The notes below the pieces were generated by a model that saw only the letters and a program-made list of their open reading frames with translations, ran no database searches and had not been told where the DNA came from. A DNA stretch of 44,027 nucleotides from Chloroflexota bacterium (GTDB taxonomy: Bacteria > Chloroflexota > UBA11872): positions 1-44,027 of the forward strand of contig JAPPLN010000100.1 of the NCBI GenBank assembly GCA_028874175.1. The letters are read 5' to 3'. The translations under genes and the position numbers were made by a program. This document shows positions 17,799 through 26,933 of the stretch, piece by piece; position 1 is the stretch's first letter; every line of letters begins with the position of its first letter.

Positions 17799-18994
17799 GC
17801 GGTCGACGCTGACGCGTTGGCGACCTCGCCAAGAACAGCCAGGAGTCGTTGGGCGGCGCGGGTCCAGGTGAAGTCGCGGGCACGTTGTCTGCCGCAATCC
17901 ACAAGCTCGGCGCGGAGCCGTGGCTGGGTGACGACGCGTTCGATAGCTGACGCGATGGCCTGGACGTCTGTCGGATCGACAAGCTGTGCCGCCCCGCCGG
18001 TGATTTCGGGCAGCGACGTCGTATTGGAGGCGATGACGGGGCAGCCGAGGGCCATGGCTTCCAGGGGTGGGTGGCCGAAGGTTTCGGCCAGGGAGACGTA
18101 GACCAGGGCGTCGGCCCGCTGGTAGTGGGCCGCGATGCGGTCGTGGGGGACGGGGCCGAGCAGCGCCACGGCGTCGCCGATTCCAAGGTCGGTCGCCATG
18201 CGCCGCAGGTCGGCGGCCGTGAGGTCGGCGTCAGCACCGACGATGTGCAGGTGGTGGGGAATCGCATTTCGGCGCCGCAGCGACGCGAAGGCCTGCAGCA
18301 GGCGGGGATAGTTCTTGTGGCCGTAGAGGGCTGAGACGGCCAGGAGGTACGGGCGCTCGGATTGACGGGCCGGCGGCGGCTTTTCCAGCGCGCTGGCGAT
18401 GTGCGGGGCCAGGCCGTGAGGGACTATGCGAAGACGCTTCGGATCCAAGCCCAGCAAGCGCTGCGCGTCGCGGGCGGCCGCCGACGTGCCCGCTACGACT
18501 CGGTCGGCTCCGAGCAGCGAGCGACGCAGCGCGAACTGGAGGTACGCGCGTCGCAGCCAGCCGAACTGGCGCGGGTGGGTGAAGCACTGCAACGAGCGGA
18601 GCATGACGACGCGCGGGCGCGGGCCGAACGGCGGTGCGACGTTGACGGTGTGAAGGGTGACGTCCGGGTGAACGCGTCGGAGAGCGAGCGCGTAGCCGGT
18701 GTTCTGGTAGAGGACGCGGACCGGGCGTACCCGGGCCGCGAAGCGCATCGAGTGGGCCCTGATGTTTGGCCGTCTGGAGAGTTCGTGCAGCGGGGCGAAC
18801 GCGGGGCAGAGAACGTGCCATGAGCAATGCGGCGCCAGGTCGGCCAGCGCGGCGACGAGGTTGACGGTGGTGTGGCGCAGCGGGCCGGCTCCGGGCAGGA
18901 GTCCGGCACCGGCGGCCACGGCGTCCACCGCGACACGAAGACCTGCAGCCACGGCGTCGCCAGCGCCCGTGCCGGTCGGCTCGGGGCGCGCCAC
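17792..18994 (-). CDS. Glycosyltransferase family 4
   Basis: A 400-residue GT-B glycosyltransferase of family 4. The acceptor half includes AGLLPGAGPLRHTTVNLV and QCFTHPRQFGWL; the donor half shows LRIVPHGL, YLLAVSALYGHKNYPRLLQAF, VALLGPVPHDRIAAHYQRAD and the E-x7-E nucleotide-sugar signature ETFGHPPLE near residue 320. It should transfer a sugar from a nucleotide donor to a glycan or lipid at the cytoplasmic face. It lies 18 bp downstream of the RraA gene on the same strand and ends tail-to-tail with the DUF72 gene. It is not near the larger glycan cluster (32-41 kb). Confidence 0.87.
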   Translation of the reverse strand: MARPEPTGTGAGDAVAAGLRVAVDAVAAGAGLLPGAGPLRHTTVNLVAALADLAPHCSWHVLCPAFAPLHELSRRPNIRAHSMRFAARVRPVRVLYQNTGYALALRRVHPDVTLHTVNVAPPFGPRPRVVMLRSLQCFTHPRQFGWLRRAYLQFALRRSLLGADRVVAGTSAAARDAQRLLGLDPKRLRIVPHGLAPHIASALEKPPPARQSERPYLLAVSALYGHKNYPRLLQAFASLRRRNAIPHHLHIVGADADLTAADLRRMATDLGIGDAVALLGPVPHDRIAAHYQRADALVYVSLAETFGHPPLEAMALGCPVIASNTTSLPEITGGAAQLVDPTDVQAIASAIERVVTQPRLRAELVDCGRQRARDFTWTRAAQRLLAVLGEVANASASTAY

Positions 18995-19012
18995 GGTGGA
19001 GGTGCCGCGGCG

Positions 19013-19699
19013 CTACAAGCCGAGTAGTTTGCGATAGCCCTCGAGCGTGAATTCGGGCGAGGCCGCGAACTCCTTCCGGCGGATTTCGTCGGCAATCACC
19101 TCGCGGGCGGCGTCGGCCACCTCGCCGGCGATTTCGGAGGGGATGACCACCAGCCCGTTCACGTCGCCGTGCAGCAGGTCGCCGGTCTGGATGGGGACGC
19201 CGTCAATGACCACCGGCTCGCCGGCGTCGTATATCACGGCTGTCCCATGCGCGACCACGGGGCCGCGGGCGAAGTAGTGGAGGCCCAGGTCCTCCACCTC
19301 CGGCAGGTCGCGCACGCCGCCGTCGGTCACCAACCCGATCCCGCCCAGTGCCCGGATCAAAGTGCCCATCACGTCGCCGCAATGGCACGACTTGGACGGG
19401 TTGTTGCCGGCGTCCTGGACGACGACCACGGAAGGCCGGGGCGACTGGTCCATCGCTTCCCAGAGTCCGAATTGGAGGGCCGGGTCGCGCCGACGAGCGT
19501 AGGTGGTGCTGTCACCCTTGGCGGTGACGGCGTAGCCGACCATCGGCTCCGTCTTGTTGGGAAACAGGGCGCGGACGTTGGAGCCCACGTAGCCGAGGGT
19601 CTGGTCGCGAACCTTGAAGGGCTCGATGGCGTTGGCGATGGTGGCCGAGTCGAAGGTCTTGAGTTCCTCAAGTTGGGCGTCGGTGAGCGTGGCGGCCAT
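19013..19699 (-). CDS. RraA-like / 4-hydroxy-4-methyl-2-oxoglutarate aldolase family protein
   Basis: A 228-residue member of the RraA fold. The conserved TFDSATIANAIEPF start, the GDVMGTLIRALGGIGLVTDG core and the GGVRD motif (Arg-Asp used in aldolase-type members with a metal) are present, followed by GDLLHGDVNGLVVIP. In some bacteria relatives cleave HMG or oxaloacetate; in others RraA inhibits RNase E. The conserved RD and the C-terminal extension favour an aldolase/decarboxylase. It lies 58 bp after proC and 18 bp before the GT4 gene. Confidence 0.82.
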   Translation of the reverse strand: MAATLTDAQLEELKTFDSATIANAIEPFKVRDQTLGYVGSNVRALFPNKTEPMVGYAVTAKGDSTTYARRRDPALQFGLWEAMDQSPRPSVVVVQDAGNNPSKSCHCGDVMGTLIRALGGIGLVTDGGVRDLPEVEDLGLHYFARGPVVAHGTAVIYDAGEPVVIDGVPIQTGDLLHGDVNGLVVIPSEIAGEVADAAREVIADEIRRKEFAASPEFTLEGYRKLLGL

Positions 19700-19757
19700 G
19701 GGACAGGGTCTCCGGATGCGTTCGAGCGCACGCTAGCAGAGGCGTGCCAGGCCGTGC

Positions 19758-20555
19758 CTAGGCCAGTTCCCGGGCCCTTCGGGTTGCGGCGTCGATGGCG
19801 GCGCGCATGGCCGAGGGAAAGTCGAAGTCTTCAAGGGCCGCCAGGGCGGCCGCGGTTGTGCCGCCGGGCGACGTGACGGCTTCGCGCAAGGCTGCCGGCG
19901 GGCTGCGGGTGGCCTGCCAAAGGGCGGCGGACCCAGCAATGGTTTCGCGCACCAGCACTGTCGCCATTTCCCGGTCGAGCCCCTGCGCGGCGGCGGCGTC
20001 GATCCAGGCTTCGGCCAGCAGGTAGACGTAGGCGGGACCGCTGCCGTGGACGGCGGTGGCAACGTCGATCAGCTCTTCGCGCTCAATCTCGACTTCCATT
20101 CCCAGCGCGCCAAGCACCGCGCGTGTGCGGTTGCGGTCGGCCGCCGTGACGCCGTGGTCGGCGGTCCAGACGGAGGCGCCGCGGCCGACCTGGGCGGCGA
20201 TGTTGGGCATGACGCGCACGACGCGGTCGGTTCCGAGTCCGGTGCGGAGCGTCTCGAGCGTGACGCCGGCCATGATCGAGATGACCAGCGCCGCGCCGTC
20301 CAGGGCCGGACGGAGCGTCGGGGCCAGGTCCTGGAAGTTCTGGGGCTTCACGGCCAGGATGATCAGGGACGCGTCAGACACGGCGGCGGCGGCATCGCCG
20401 GTGACGCCTATGCCGTAGTCCTGGGCGAGCGCCGCGCGGCGTTCGGCGACGACTTCCGCCACCATCAGGTCGGCCGGCTCGAGCCCGCCGCGCGCGATCA
20501 GGCCGCGAATGATGGCCGCGCCCATGGCCCCGCCGCCGACAACCGCTGTGTGCAC
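19758..20555 (-). CDS. proC: Pyrroline-5-carboxylate reductase
   Basis: ProC reduces pyrroline-5-carboxylate to proline with NAD(P)H. The 265-residue protein has the dinucleotide motif VVGGGAMGAAII at the start, LAVKPQNF (about 70), ISIMAGVTLETL (about 93), RVMPNIAAQVGRGASVW (about 115), the catalytic AVHGSGPAYVYLL region (about 168) and the late VTSPGGTTAAALAALE signature. All blocks are intact and the length is normal. It follows comEC by 54 bp on the same strand. Confidence 0.95.
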   Translation of the reverse strand: MHTAVVGGGAMGAAIIRGLIARGGLEPADLMVAEVVAERRAALAQDYGIGVTGDAAAAVSDASLIILAVKPQNFQDLAPTLRPALDGAALVISIMAGVTLETLRTGLGTDRVVRVMPNIAAQVGRGASVWTADHGVTAADRNRTRAVLGALGMEVEIEREELIDVATAVHGSGPAYVYLLAEAWIDAAAAQGLDREMATVLVRETIAGSAALWQATRSPPAALREAVTSPGGTTAAALAALEDFDFPSAMRAAIDAATRRARELA

Positions 20556-20609
20556 TGGTTCGCTCTCTTTTACGGCTGGACTGGGAAGGATCGTACCCCG
20601 TGCGACGTC

Positions 20610-22718
20610 TCAGCCCGGCCGGCGGACCTCGAGGTCGCCGGACTCCGCTCGGATCAATGCCACCGTGCCCTCCACGACTTCGCGAATGCCGGGTCGTCCG
20701 TCAGGATCAATGGCGACGGCAGCGACCTGGGCGCGCGTCGGGTGGGGGATCAGCAGGAGGCGGATACCGGCCCGGCCAAGCACATCGAAGTCGGAGGGGC
20801 CGAGGGTGCTGCGTCGCGTGAGCACCAGCACGTCGGCCGATGCGTTGGGCGGCGGACGGGCTGCGCCGGGAGGCGCGACAAGGGCTGAGACATCCGCGCT
20901 GGAAAGCACCGTCCACGATCCGGACGTATGGTCGAGCATTCGCACCGTGAGTCCGCCGCTGGACGCAGATCCGGCGGCCTCGACCGGTGTACGGCGAGCG
21001 CCGTCCTGAGAAACGAGTGCTGGCCCAAGGCCATGCAGCAGTGGTGCGGCTGCCCTGGCAACCGGACGCTCCGACAGCAGGCCCAGGGCCGTTGCGGCGG
21101 CGCGACCGTCGCTGCGCGGCATTACCAGCAGGTCAACGGTCGGGTCCCAGGCCGGTAGGGCGGCGTCGAGCACGAAGGGTCGCAGGCGGTCGCCGGCGAC
21201 GACGAGGCTTGCATGGGCGTGGCGGGCGTAGACCGTAGGTGTGGCGCCGGCGAAGTCAACGGTGAGCCGGGTCGCCGGGTCGTGGAACAGGCGCGGCGCG
21301 ACGATGAGGGCCAGCAAGGGCGGGAGCGCGAAGGCCGCGACGCCCAGACCGATGGCCAGGGATCTGATGCGCTGAGTCCGGACCTGTGGGATTCGCCAGG
21401 GCTGGCGGCCGCCGAGTACGACCAGGAGGGCGATGGCCGCGTAGACGGCGGCAGCGTGTCCGAGGCTGAAGCCGGGGATGGGGACGGAGGCGCCGGGCAG
21501 CGCGGCGGCCAGGCGGGCGGCCTGGATCAGGTATTCCAGCGGAACCCAGGTGGCCCAGGCAAGGACCTCGCCGAACGGCCAGCCGGCGGCGGCCCACACC
21601 GCCACGGGCGCGCCCGTGGCCATGATCCAGACGGGCGCGGCCAGGGCCAGCAGGTTGGCGGGGACGGCTGCCAACTGCAGGCGCTCGAAGGTGTGGGCGA
21701 TGATCGGCGTGACCATCAGGCTGGCGGTTGCGGTGACGGCCAGCGGCTCGGCGGCGAGGCGGGGCAGACGAGCGCGGGTTCGGAGCCACTCCGACACTCC
21801 AGGCGCGATGACGACTAGGCCGAGCGTGCCGGCGAAGGAGAGTTGAAAGCCGACATCGGCCAGGGCCGATGGATCAACGAGCACGATCGCCAGCGCCGCC
21901 GCGGCAAGAGCGACCAGCGCGTCGGTATCCCGTCCCAGCAGCCAGGCCAGCAGGATCAGTTCACCCATGAGCGTGGCCCGCACCACGCTGGGCTCGCCGC
22001 CGGCGAGGGCGGCGTAGAGGGGCAGGGCGAGCATGGCCAGCAGGACGCTGTAGCGGCCGATCAGCCAGCCGGCCATGCGGCGCACGCCCAGGGCCACCAG
22101 CGTGATGTTGAATCCGGAGATCGCGACGACGTGAATCAAGCCCGAGGCCAGGAAGTCGTTACGCAGGTCGCCGGGAAGGCTGGAGCGCTTGCCGACCAGG
22201 ATGGCCGACAGCAGCGCGCCGTGCGGCTCGGGCAGGACGCCGCGCACGCTGCGGTCGATGTGGTCGCGCAGCCGGGTTAGCCAGGGCGGGTCGGCATGGG
22301 GTGGGGGATTCAGGATGCGGACCTGTTGGGTGTCGATGCGCCCGGCGAACGTCTCGTCGGTGCTTCGAAGCTGCGGCGAGCCGCGTGGCTGGCTTGGCTC
22401 GAATGCGCCCATTACGGCGACGTGGGCGCCCGCTGGAGCCGCACCGCCGGGAGCGAAGAACTCGACGAGGCCGGCGGCTGCGGCTGGATCAGTTCCGATG
22501 GGACCTGATCGCTCTACGCGCAAAGTTCGGCGGGCGCCAGGATGCGCATCGACGACTTCGCCTTCGAGCCGGAGTTCAACACCAGGCGACGCCTGCGCGA
22601 GGGGCGCCTGGGACTGCTGGTGGTGAGCGGCACGGGCCAATCCGAGCACCAGGGCAGCCGGGATCAGCAGGACGGCCAGCCACTTTGGGCGGGCCACGCC
22701 GACCGCTAGCAGTGCCAC
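20610..22718 (-). CDS. comEC: ComEC/Rec2-family competence protein with degenerate MBL part
   Basis: ComEC is the membrane channel for single-stranded DNA uptake. The 702-residue protein has an N-terminal OB-like DUF4131 region (VEGEVVDAHPG-type strands, residues 45-110), then the competence domain with GLIHVVAISGFNITL (about 195), GGEPSVVRATLMG (about 240) and many spans to about 460. The C-terminal third should be metallo-beta-lactamase-like, but the usual T-H-x-H-x-D-H is replaced by PRSDGR (residues 534-539, bases 21102-21119), so nuclease activity is doubtful. The GTG at 22718 is the first start codon, yet the hydrophobic frame stays open without ATG, GTG or TTG for about 120 bp upstream, so a non-standard start is possible. 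Confidence 0.88.
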   Translation of the reverse strand: MALLAVGVARPKWLAVLLIPAALVLGLARAAHHQQSQAPLAQASPGVELRLEGEVVDAHPGARRTLRVERSGPIGTDPAAAAGLVEFFAPGGAAPAGAHVAVMGAFEPSQPRGSPQLRSTDETFAGRIDTQQVRILNPPPHADPPWLTRLRDHIDRSVRGVLPEPHGALLSAILVGKRSSLPGDLRNDFLASGLIHVVAISGFNITLVALGVRRMAGWLIGRYSVLLAMLALPLYAALAGGEPSVVRATLMGELILLAWLLGRDTDALVALAAAALAIVLVDPSALADVGFQLSFAGTLGLVVIAPGVSEWLRTRARLPRLAAEPLAVTATASLMVTPIIAHTFERLQLAAVPANLLALAAPVWIMATGAPVAVWAAAGWPFGEVLAWATWVPLEYLIQAARLAAALPGASVPIPGFSLGHAAAVYAAIALLVVLGGRQPWRIPQVRTQRIRSLAIGLGVAAFALPPLLALIVAPRLFHDPATRLTVDFAGATPTVYARHAHASLVVAGDRLRPFVLDAALPAWDPTVDLLVMPRSDGRAAATALGLLSERPVARAAAPLLHGLGPALVSQDGARRTPVEAAGSASSGGLTVRMLDHTSGSWTVLSSADVSALVAPPGAARPPPNASADVLVLTRRSTLGPSDFDVLGRAGIRLLLIPHPTRAQVAAVAIDPDGRPGIREVVEGTVALIRAESGDLEVRRPG

Positions 22719-22874
22719 GGCCAGCAGGGCCGTGAGCCAGGCAGGAGCCGGACCCCACCATGCGGTCCCGGCGAAGCCGAGGAGCAGCGCGGCGCCCGCG
22801 CCGGCGATCAGGGCGCCTGGCCCCAGCCCCGCCCCGTATGATTTGCGGCGTCAGCCAGTGCTCCAGGCCAACCC

Positions 22875-23231
22875 ATGGATCGCCGCCGCCAACGCGCCTT
22901 CTTTGCCGCCGTCTTCTCGATCTTCTTCATCACACTCATCGTCTTTGTGTGGTCGCTGCAGTCGGGCCCTGTGCCGATCCTCGTGGAGGGCGTCCTCGTC
23001 GGCACGATGGCGCTGCTGGCGCTGCGCGGACGGCGACTGACGCCGACACTGCGTCGCAATCTGCGCCGGGTCTTTTGGCTCTTCTTCATCGCCATTACGA
23101 TCAGCGTCATCGCCTGGGTTCGGGAGGTCGGCCCGCTGCTGCCGATCGTGATCGAAGCGGTGCTCCTGGTCGTTGCACTACTCGTCATGAGGGCGACGCG
23201 ATCCCAGGACGATCCGGCGCTCGAAAGCTGA
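22875..23231 (+). CDS. Small membrane protein of unknown function
   Basis: A 118-residue protein with four hydrophobic segments arranged as two similar hairpins: residues 9-27 and 32-50, then 65-84 and 88-105, each hairpin preceded by an Arg-rich stretch (DRRRQR, RRNLRR). The internal similarity suggests a duplicated two-span unit. No family is recognised. It is divergent from comEC and its last 47 bases overlap the 3' end of comEA on the other strand. Confidence 0.6.
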   Translation: MDRRRQRAFFAAVFSIFFITLIVFVWSLQSGPVPILVEGVLVGTMALLALRGRRLTPTLRRNLRRVFWLFFIAITISVIAWVREVGPLLPIVIEAVLLVVALLVMRATRSQDDPALES

Positions 23232-23628
23232 TCAGCGGCAGGACGCGTTCGACCGTCTCGTCGGGGATGCCCAAAGCGCGAAGATCGGCGGCGGATTGCA
23301 GGGGTCCGAAGAATGTGCGGGCGTGGACGATTCGGGCGGCGTAGACGGGGCCTACTCCCGGCAGCTGTGAGGCAAGGGCGTCCGCGTCTAGTGCATTGAC
23401 CGCAACGGTTCCAGATGCCTCGAGTGCGGGCGCGTTGAGGGCAATTTCCGAAGGCGTCGAAAGTGACTGCGGCGCCGACCCGGTGCCGGCGAGCATGATG
23501 CTGAAGATCAGGGCACCGACAGCGGCGACGACAGCCAACAGGCCTAGCCCGCGACGACTTGCGGCGCGCTCAGCCGTGGCCGACGGAAGCTCGGCGGTCT
23601 GCGGGACCGGGGGAGCGGGCACGGCCAT
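23185..23628 (-). CDS. comEA: ComEA-like helix-hairpin-helix DNA-binding protein
   Basis: A 147-residue protein with a short cytoplasmic tail, one membrane span (GLGLLAVVAAVGALIFSIML, about 28-47), a linker, and a C-terminal helix-hairpin-helix domain: VNALDADALASQLPGVGP, AARIVHAR and FFGPLQSAADLRALGI (about 78-130). ComEA is the membrane-held receptor that hands DNA to ComEC. It starts 6 bp after the fused moeA gene, and comEC follows on the same strand after the small membrane-protein gap, so the two competence genes are neighbours but not adjacent. Confidence 0.85.
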   Translation of the reverse strand: MAVPAPPVPQTAELPSATAERAASRRGLGLLAVVAAVGALIFSIMLAGTGSAPQSLSTPSEIALNAPALEASGTVAVNALDADALASQLPGVGPVYAARIVHARTFFGPLQSAADLRALGIPDETVERVLPLISFRAPDRPGIASPS

Positions 23629-23634
23629 GGATCG

Positions 23635-25593
23635 TCAGTCTTTCCCGCCGAGTTCGGCTATGACTTCGCCCATGCGCTCGGTGGCGTAGCCGCCCATGGC
23701 GTGGACGGCTTCGGCGAAGGCCGGGTCGCGGAGGATGGCCAGCAGGGCGGCGACGGGCGGGTGGTCCAGGTGCTCGTTGGGGATGACGAGGTCGTAGCGC
23801 TCCAGGCCGACGGGAATGAAGTCGGTGCTCAGGGCGCGGGCGGCGGCGCGGATGCCCAGGGCGGCGTCGGCCATGCCGCTGTCCACGTCGGCGGCCACGG
23901 CCAGGTGGGTGTACTGCTCGCGGTCGTAGCCCTCAATAGCGGATGAGTCGATGCCTTCTTTGGCCAGGAGATGGTCCAAGAGCATGCGGGTGCCGGCGCC
24001 GCGTTGGCGGTTGACGAAGCGAATGTCAGGTCGGACCAGGTCTTGGAGCGCGCCAATGCCCCTGGGATTGCCGCGCGGGATGATCAGGCCCTGCTCGCGC
24101 TGGGCAAAGTGGATCAAGGTGACGGGGCGGCCGGGGAGCACCCGGCGCACGTCGGTCTCGTTGTAGACGCCGGTTGCCGGGTCCAGCAGGTGGCAGCCCG
24201 CCAGGTGGGCCTCGCCGCGGCGCAGGGCGACCAGACCGCCGTAGCTGCCGGCGTTGGTGGATGCCAGGCGCATGGGCGGCGAGCGGCGGGAGACTTCGCT
24301 GGCCAGCAGGTCGAGGGCCGGATCGTGGCTGCCGATGGCGACAGCGGTGTGCTCGATGGCCTCGGTCTCGCCCAGGAGTTCGACGTCGACGTCGGATCCG
24401 GCCGCGATGCCTTCGGAAAAGCGGGGGACGGTGACCAGGCCGTCGGCCCGGACGAGCGACATGATGACGCCGGCAGCGCGCTCCAGCGGGGCGGCGACGA
24501 CGCGGTTGCCCACGCGGCCGACGCGGACGCGGATGAACTCGTCGTCGCCGGCATGGGAGACGAGCTGGCGTGGGGCGACAGCCTTGACGGTGCGGCGCTT
24601 TGGCGCCGGGCGGCCCAGGCATTGCTCGATCAGGGGACGGACGAAGAGCTCGAACGTGAGGGCGGCGGAGACCGGGTAGCCGGGGATTCCCAGGACGGGT
24701 TTGCCGCGGGCGACACCGAGGACCACGGGATGACCCGGCCGAACGGCGACGCCGTGAACGAAGACTCGCCCGAGGTCCGCGATGACGCGGGCGCTGTAGT
24801 CCTCGCGGCCGGCGGACGAGCCGGCGTTGATGACCACGATGTCGGCGGATTCGAGGGCGGCTGCGGTGGCGGCTCGGATGGCGTGAAAGTCGTCGGCGAC
24901 GATGTCGCCGCGCAGCGTCTCCGCGCCCCATGTCTCGGCCAGGGCGCCGAGCATCAGGCCGTTGAACTCGATCAGCTCGCCTGGCCGCGGGGTCTGCCCG
25001 ACGGGCACCAGTTCGCTGCCGGTGGGGATCACCGCCACGCGGGGCAGTGCGACGACCTCCACCGCGGCGTGTCCGGCGGCGGCCAGGGCGCCGAGATCGC
25101 GCGGCTCCAGGCGGCGGCCCTGGGGAAGCACGAGTTCCGAGGCCACGATGTCCTCGCCCATTGGGCGGACGTACTGCCAGGGCGCGGCGGCGGCGGTGAT
25201 TTCGATCGTGCCGTCGCCGTGGTCGTGGATGTCTTCAATCATGATCACGGCGTCGGTGTTGGGCGGCATGGCGTCGCCGGTGTCGATCCAGATGGCCTGG
25301 GTGTCCAGCTTGAGCCGGCGCGGGGAGGTCTCGGCGGCGCCGACGGTGCCGGCGGCGGTTACGGCCACGCCGTCCATGGCGGCGGCAGGGAAGTGCGGGC
25401 TGGAGAGGGCCGCCCAGACGGGGGCGGCGGTGACGTGGCCGAGGGCCTGGTCGAGCGGTAGCCGGAGGGTCCGGCGGGGCGGCCAGTCGCGGAGTTCGGC
25501 CAGCGCCGTCTGCAGGCGTTCGCGTGCCGTAGCAAGGGGCACGTCGGTCAGGTAGACGGCGCGCTGGTCGGAGCTAGAAGGGTTCAACGTCAA
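23635..25593 (-). CDS. MoeA-like molybdopterin molybdotransferase fused to a periplasmic-binding-like domain
   Basis: A 652-residue fusion. Residues 1-420 are MoeA-like, for inserting molybdate into adenylated molybdopterin: AMDGVAV (about 72), WIDTGDAMPPNTDAVIMIE (about 105), GEDIV, VIPTGSELVPVG (about 190), VINAGSSAGREDYSARV (about 255) and LGIPGYPVSAALTFE (about 300). Residues 430-640 match the PBP-like domain found behind some archaeal and bacterial MoeA proteins: SHDPALDLLASEV, LASTNAGSYGGLVALRRGEAHLAG and NRQRGAGTRMLLDHLL. Such a domain may sense or deliver molybdate or tungstate (inference). It overlaps the upstream moeA by 20 bp. Confidence 0.9.
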   Translation of the reverse strand: MTLNPSSSDQRAVYLTDVPLATARERLQTALAELRDWPPRRTLRLPLDQALGHVTAAPVWAALSSPHFPAAAMDGVAVTAAGTVGAAETSPRRLKLDTQAIWIDTGDAMPPNTDAVIMIEDIHDHGDGTIEITAAAAPWQYVRPMGEDIVASELVLPQGRRLEPRDLGALAAAGHAAVEVVALPRVAVIPTGSELVPVGQTPRPGELIEFNGLMLGALAETWGAETLRGDIVADDFHAIRAATAAALESADIVVINAGSSAGREDYSARVIADLGRVFVHGVAVRPGHPVVLGVARGKPVLGIPGYPVSAALTFELFVRPLIEQCLGRPAPKRRTVKAVAPRQLVSHAGDDEFIRVRVGRVGNRVVAAPLERAAGVIMSLVRADGLVTVPRFSEGIAAGSDVDVELLGETEAIEHTAVAIGSHDPALDLLASEVSRRSPPMRLASTNAGSYGGLVALRRGEAHLAGCHLLDPATGVYNETDVRRVLPGRPVTLIHFAQREQGLIIPRGNPRGIGALQDLVRPDIRFVNRQRGAGTRMLLDHLLAKEGIDSSAIEGYDREQYTHLAVAADVDSGMADAALGIRAAARALSTDFIPVGLERYDLVIPNEHLDHPPVAALLAILRDPAFAEAVHAMGGYATERMGEVIAELGGKD

Positions 25594-26812
25594 CCCAGGC
25601 GCCTTCCGGCAGCCCGCCGGCGTCCAGCGGAATTCGTATCAGTCCCGAGGCGCGCACGAGGGTGGCGATCAGGTTGGACGGGCCGAGGACCGGGGTTGCC
25701 CACCACTCGCCGTCGCGCTGGTGCAGCGCGGCGGGCACGAAGTCGATGCGACCGGTCTGGGAGGCGAGGCTGCGGGCCAGTCGCGCCCGCCGGCGCGGTG
25801 GATCGTCCCCTGGGGCCGCGCCGAGGAGTCGTCGAATGGTCGGTTCGACCACCAACCCAAATACGACCATGGCGGATACGGGGTTGCCGGGCAGGCCGAA
25901 GACGGGTTTGCCGTCGGCCAGGGCGACGATGGTGGGTTTGCCCGGTTTGACGGCAATGCCGTGGGCCAGCACGCCGGGCTTTCCCACGCTGCCGATCACG
26001 TGGGCGGTCATGTCGCGGGTGCTGACGGAGCTGCCGGCTGAAATGACCACGAGATCGCAGGTGTCCAGCGCCTCACGGGTCCGCCGTTCCAGTTCCGATC
26101 GCACGTCTGGTGCGACGCCGAAGTCGCGCACTTCGGCACCAGCCTGACGGGCGAGAGCGGCCAGCGTGGTTGCGTTGACGTCACGGACCTGACCTGGGGC
26201 CGGTTGGCTGCCGGCGGGAACGATCTCATCGCCGGAGGAAAGCACGCCAACTACAGGGCGTACCGTCGCGTCGATTTCGGTGATGCCGAGGGCGGCCAGC
26301 ACACCAAGATCCTGTGCGCGCAGCTGGTGGCCGGCTGGCAGCAACACGTCGCCGGCGGCCAGGTCTTCGCCGGCCTGGATGACGTGCTGGCCGGGGGCCG
26401 CCGGACGCAGGACCTCGACGGAGGTCTCATCGACCGGCTGGGTGTACTCCACCATCACCACGGCGTCGGCGCGGGGCGGCAGCATGCCGCCGGTGTGGAT
26501 AAGTTGGGCGGTAGCAGGATGCAGGGGCCGCTCGGCGGCGGCGCCCATGGGTACTTCACCGTCCACCGTCAGGAAGGCGGGCAGGCTCTCGGAGGCGCCG
26601 AAGGTGTCGGCGGCGCGAACCGCGTAGCCGTCCATGGCGGAGCGGGCAAACGCCGGGCTGTCTTCGGGCGAGTTGATCGGCGCGGCGGTGACTCGACCCA
26701 GCGCGGCATCCAGGCCGATGTGCTGGCTGCGTGGGATACCAGGCAGGTGCTCGAACAGGCGCGCCAGCGCCTCAGCCGGCGTCACGATCTGGAAGAAGAT
26801 GTCCGTCGTCAT
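25574..26812 (-). CDS. moeA: Molybdopterin molybdotransferase
   Basis: A 412-residue stand-alone MoeA, near the usual length. Motifs: RSAMDGYAVRA (about 60), IHTGGMLPPRADAVVMVE (about 110), GEDLAAGDVLLPAG (about 148), GVLSSGDEIVPAG (about 190), VISAGSSVSTRDMTAHVI (about 258), GLPGNPVSAMVVFGL (about 310). It catalyses molybdate insertion into MPT-AMP. The next gene, a MoeA-PBP fusion, starts inside its last 20 bases, so the pair is coupled. Having two MoeA proteins suggests one for molybdenum and one for tungsten, or a divided function. Confidence 0.94.
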   Translation of the reverse strand: MTTDIFFQIVTPAEALARLFEHLPGIPRSQHIGLDAALGRVTAAPINSPEDSPAFARSAMDGYAVRAADTFGASESLPAFLTVDGEVPMGAAAERPLHPATAQLIHTGGMLPPRADAVVMVEYTQPVDETSVEVLRPAAPGQHVIQAGEDLAAGDVLLPAGHQLRAQDLGVLAALGITEIDATVRPVVGVLSSGDEIVPAGSQPAPGQVRDVNATTLAALARQAGAEVRDFGVAPDVRSELERRTREALDTCDLVVISAGSSVSTRDMTAHVIGSVGKPGVLAHGIAVKPGKPTIVALADGKPVFGLPGNPVSAMVVFGLVVEPTIRRLLGAAPGDDPPRRRARLARSLASQTGRIDFVPAALHQRDGEWWATPVLGPSNLIATLVRASGLIRIPLDAGGLPEGAWVDVEPF

Positions 26813-26933
26813 GGGGCGGGCAGCACGGAACGGCTGGTCCGCATTGTCACGCTCGCCGGTGCTACCGGTCCACGCCTGAGAGGCGGGAGTCCGCAGGCCC
26901 AGTCTCCGATCGAGACCTAGCCGTTCCAGGTCG

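Noticed and set aside
26494..26502. TGTGGATAA, a perfect DnaA box
   Set aside because: It is single and lies inside moeA, where it encodes part of the conserved IHTGG motif on the other strand, so coding constraint explains it.
26813..26933. Possible molybdenum-cofactor riboswitch before moeA
   Set aside because: The leader has a small hairpin but not the conserved blocks of the Moco RNA motif that I can recall.
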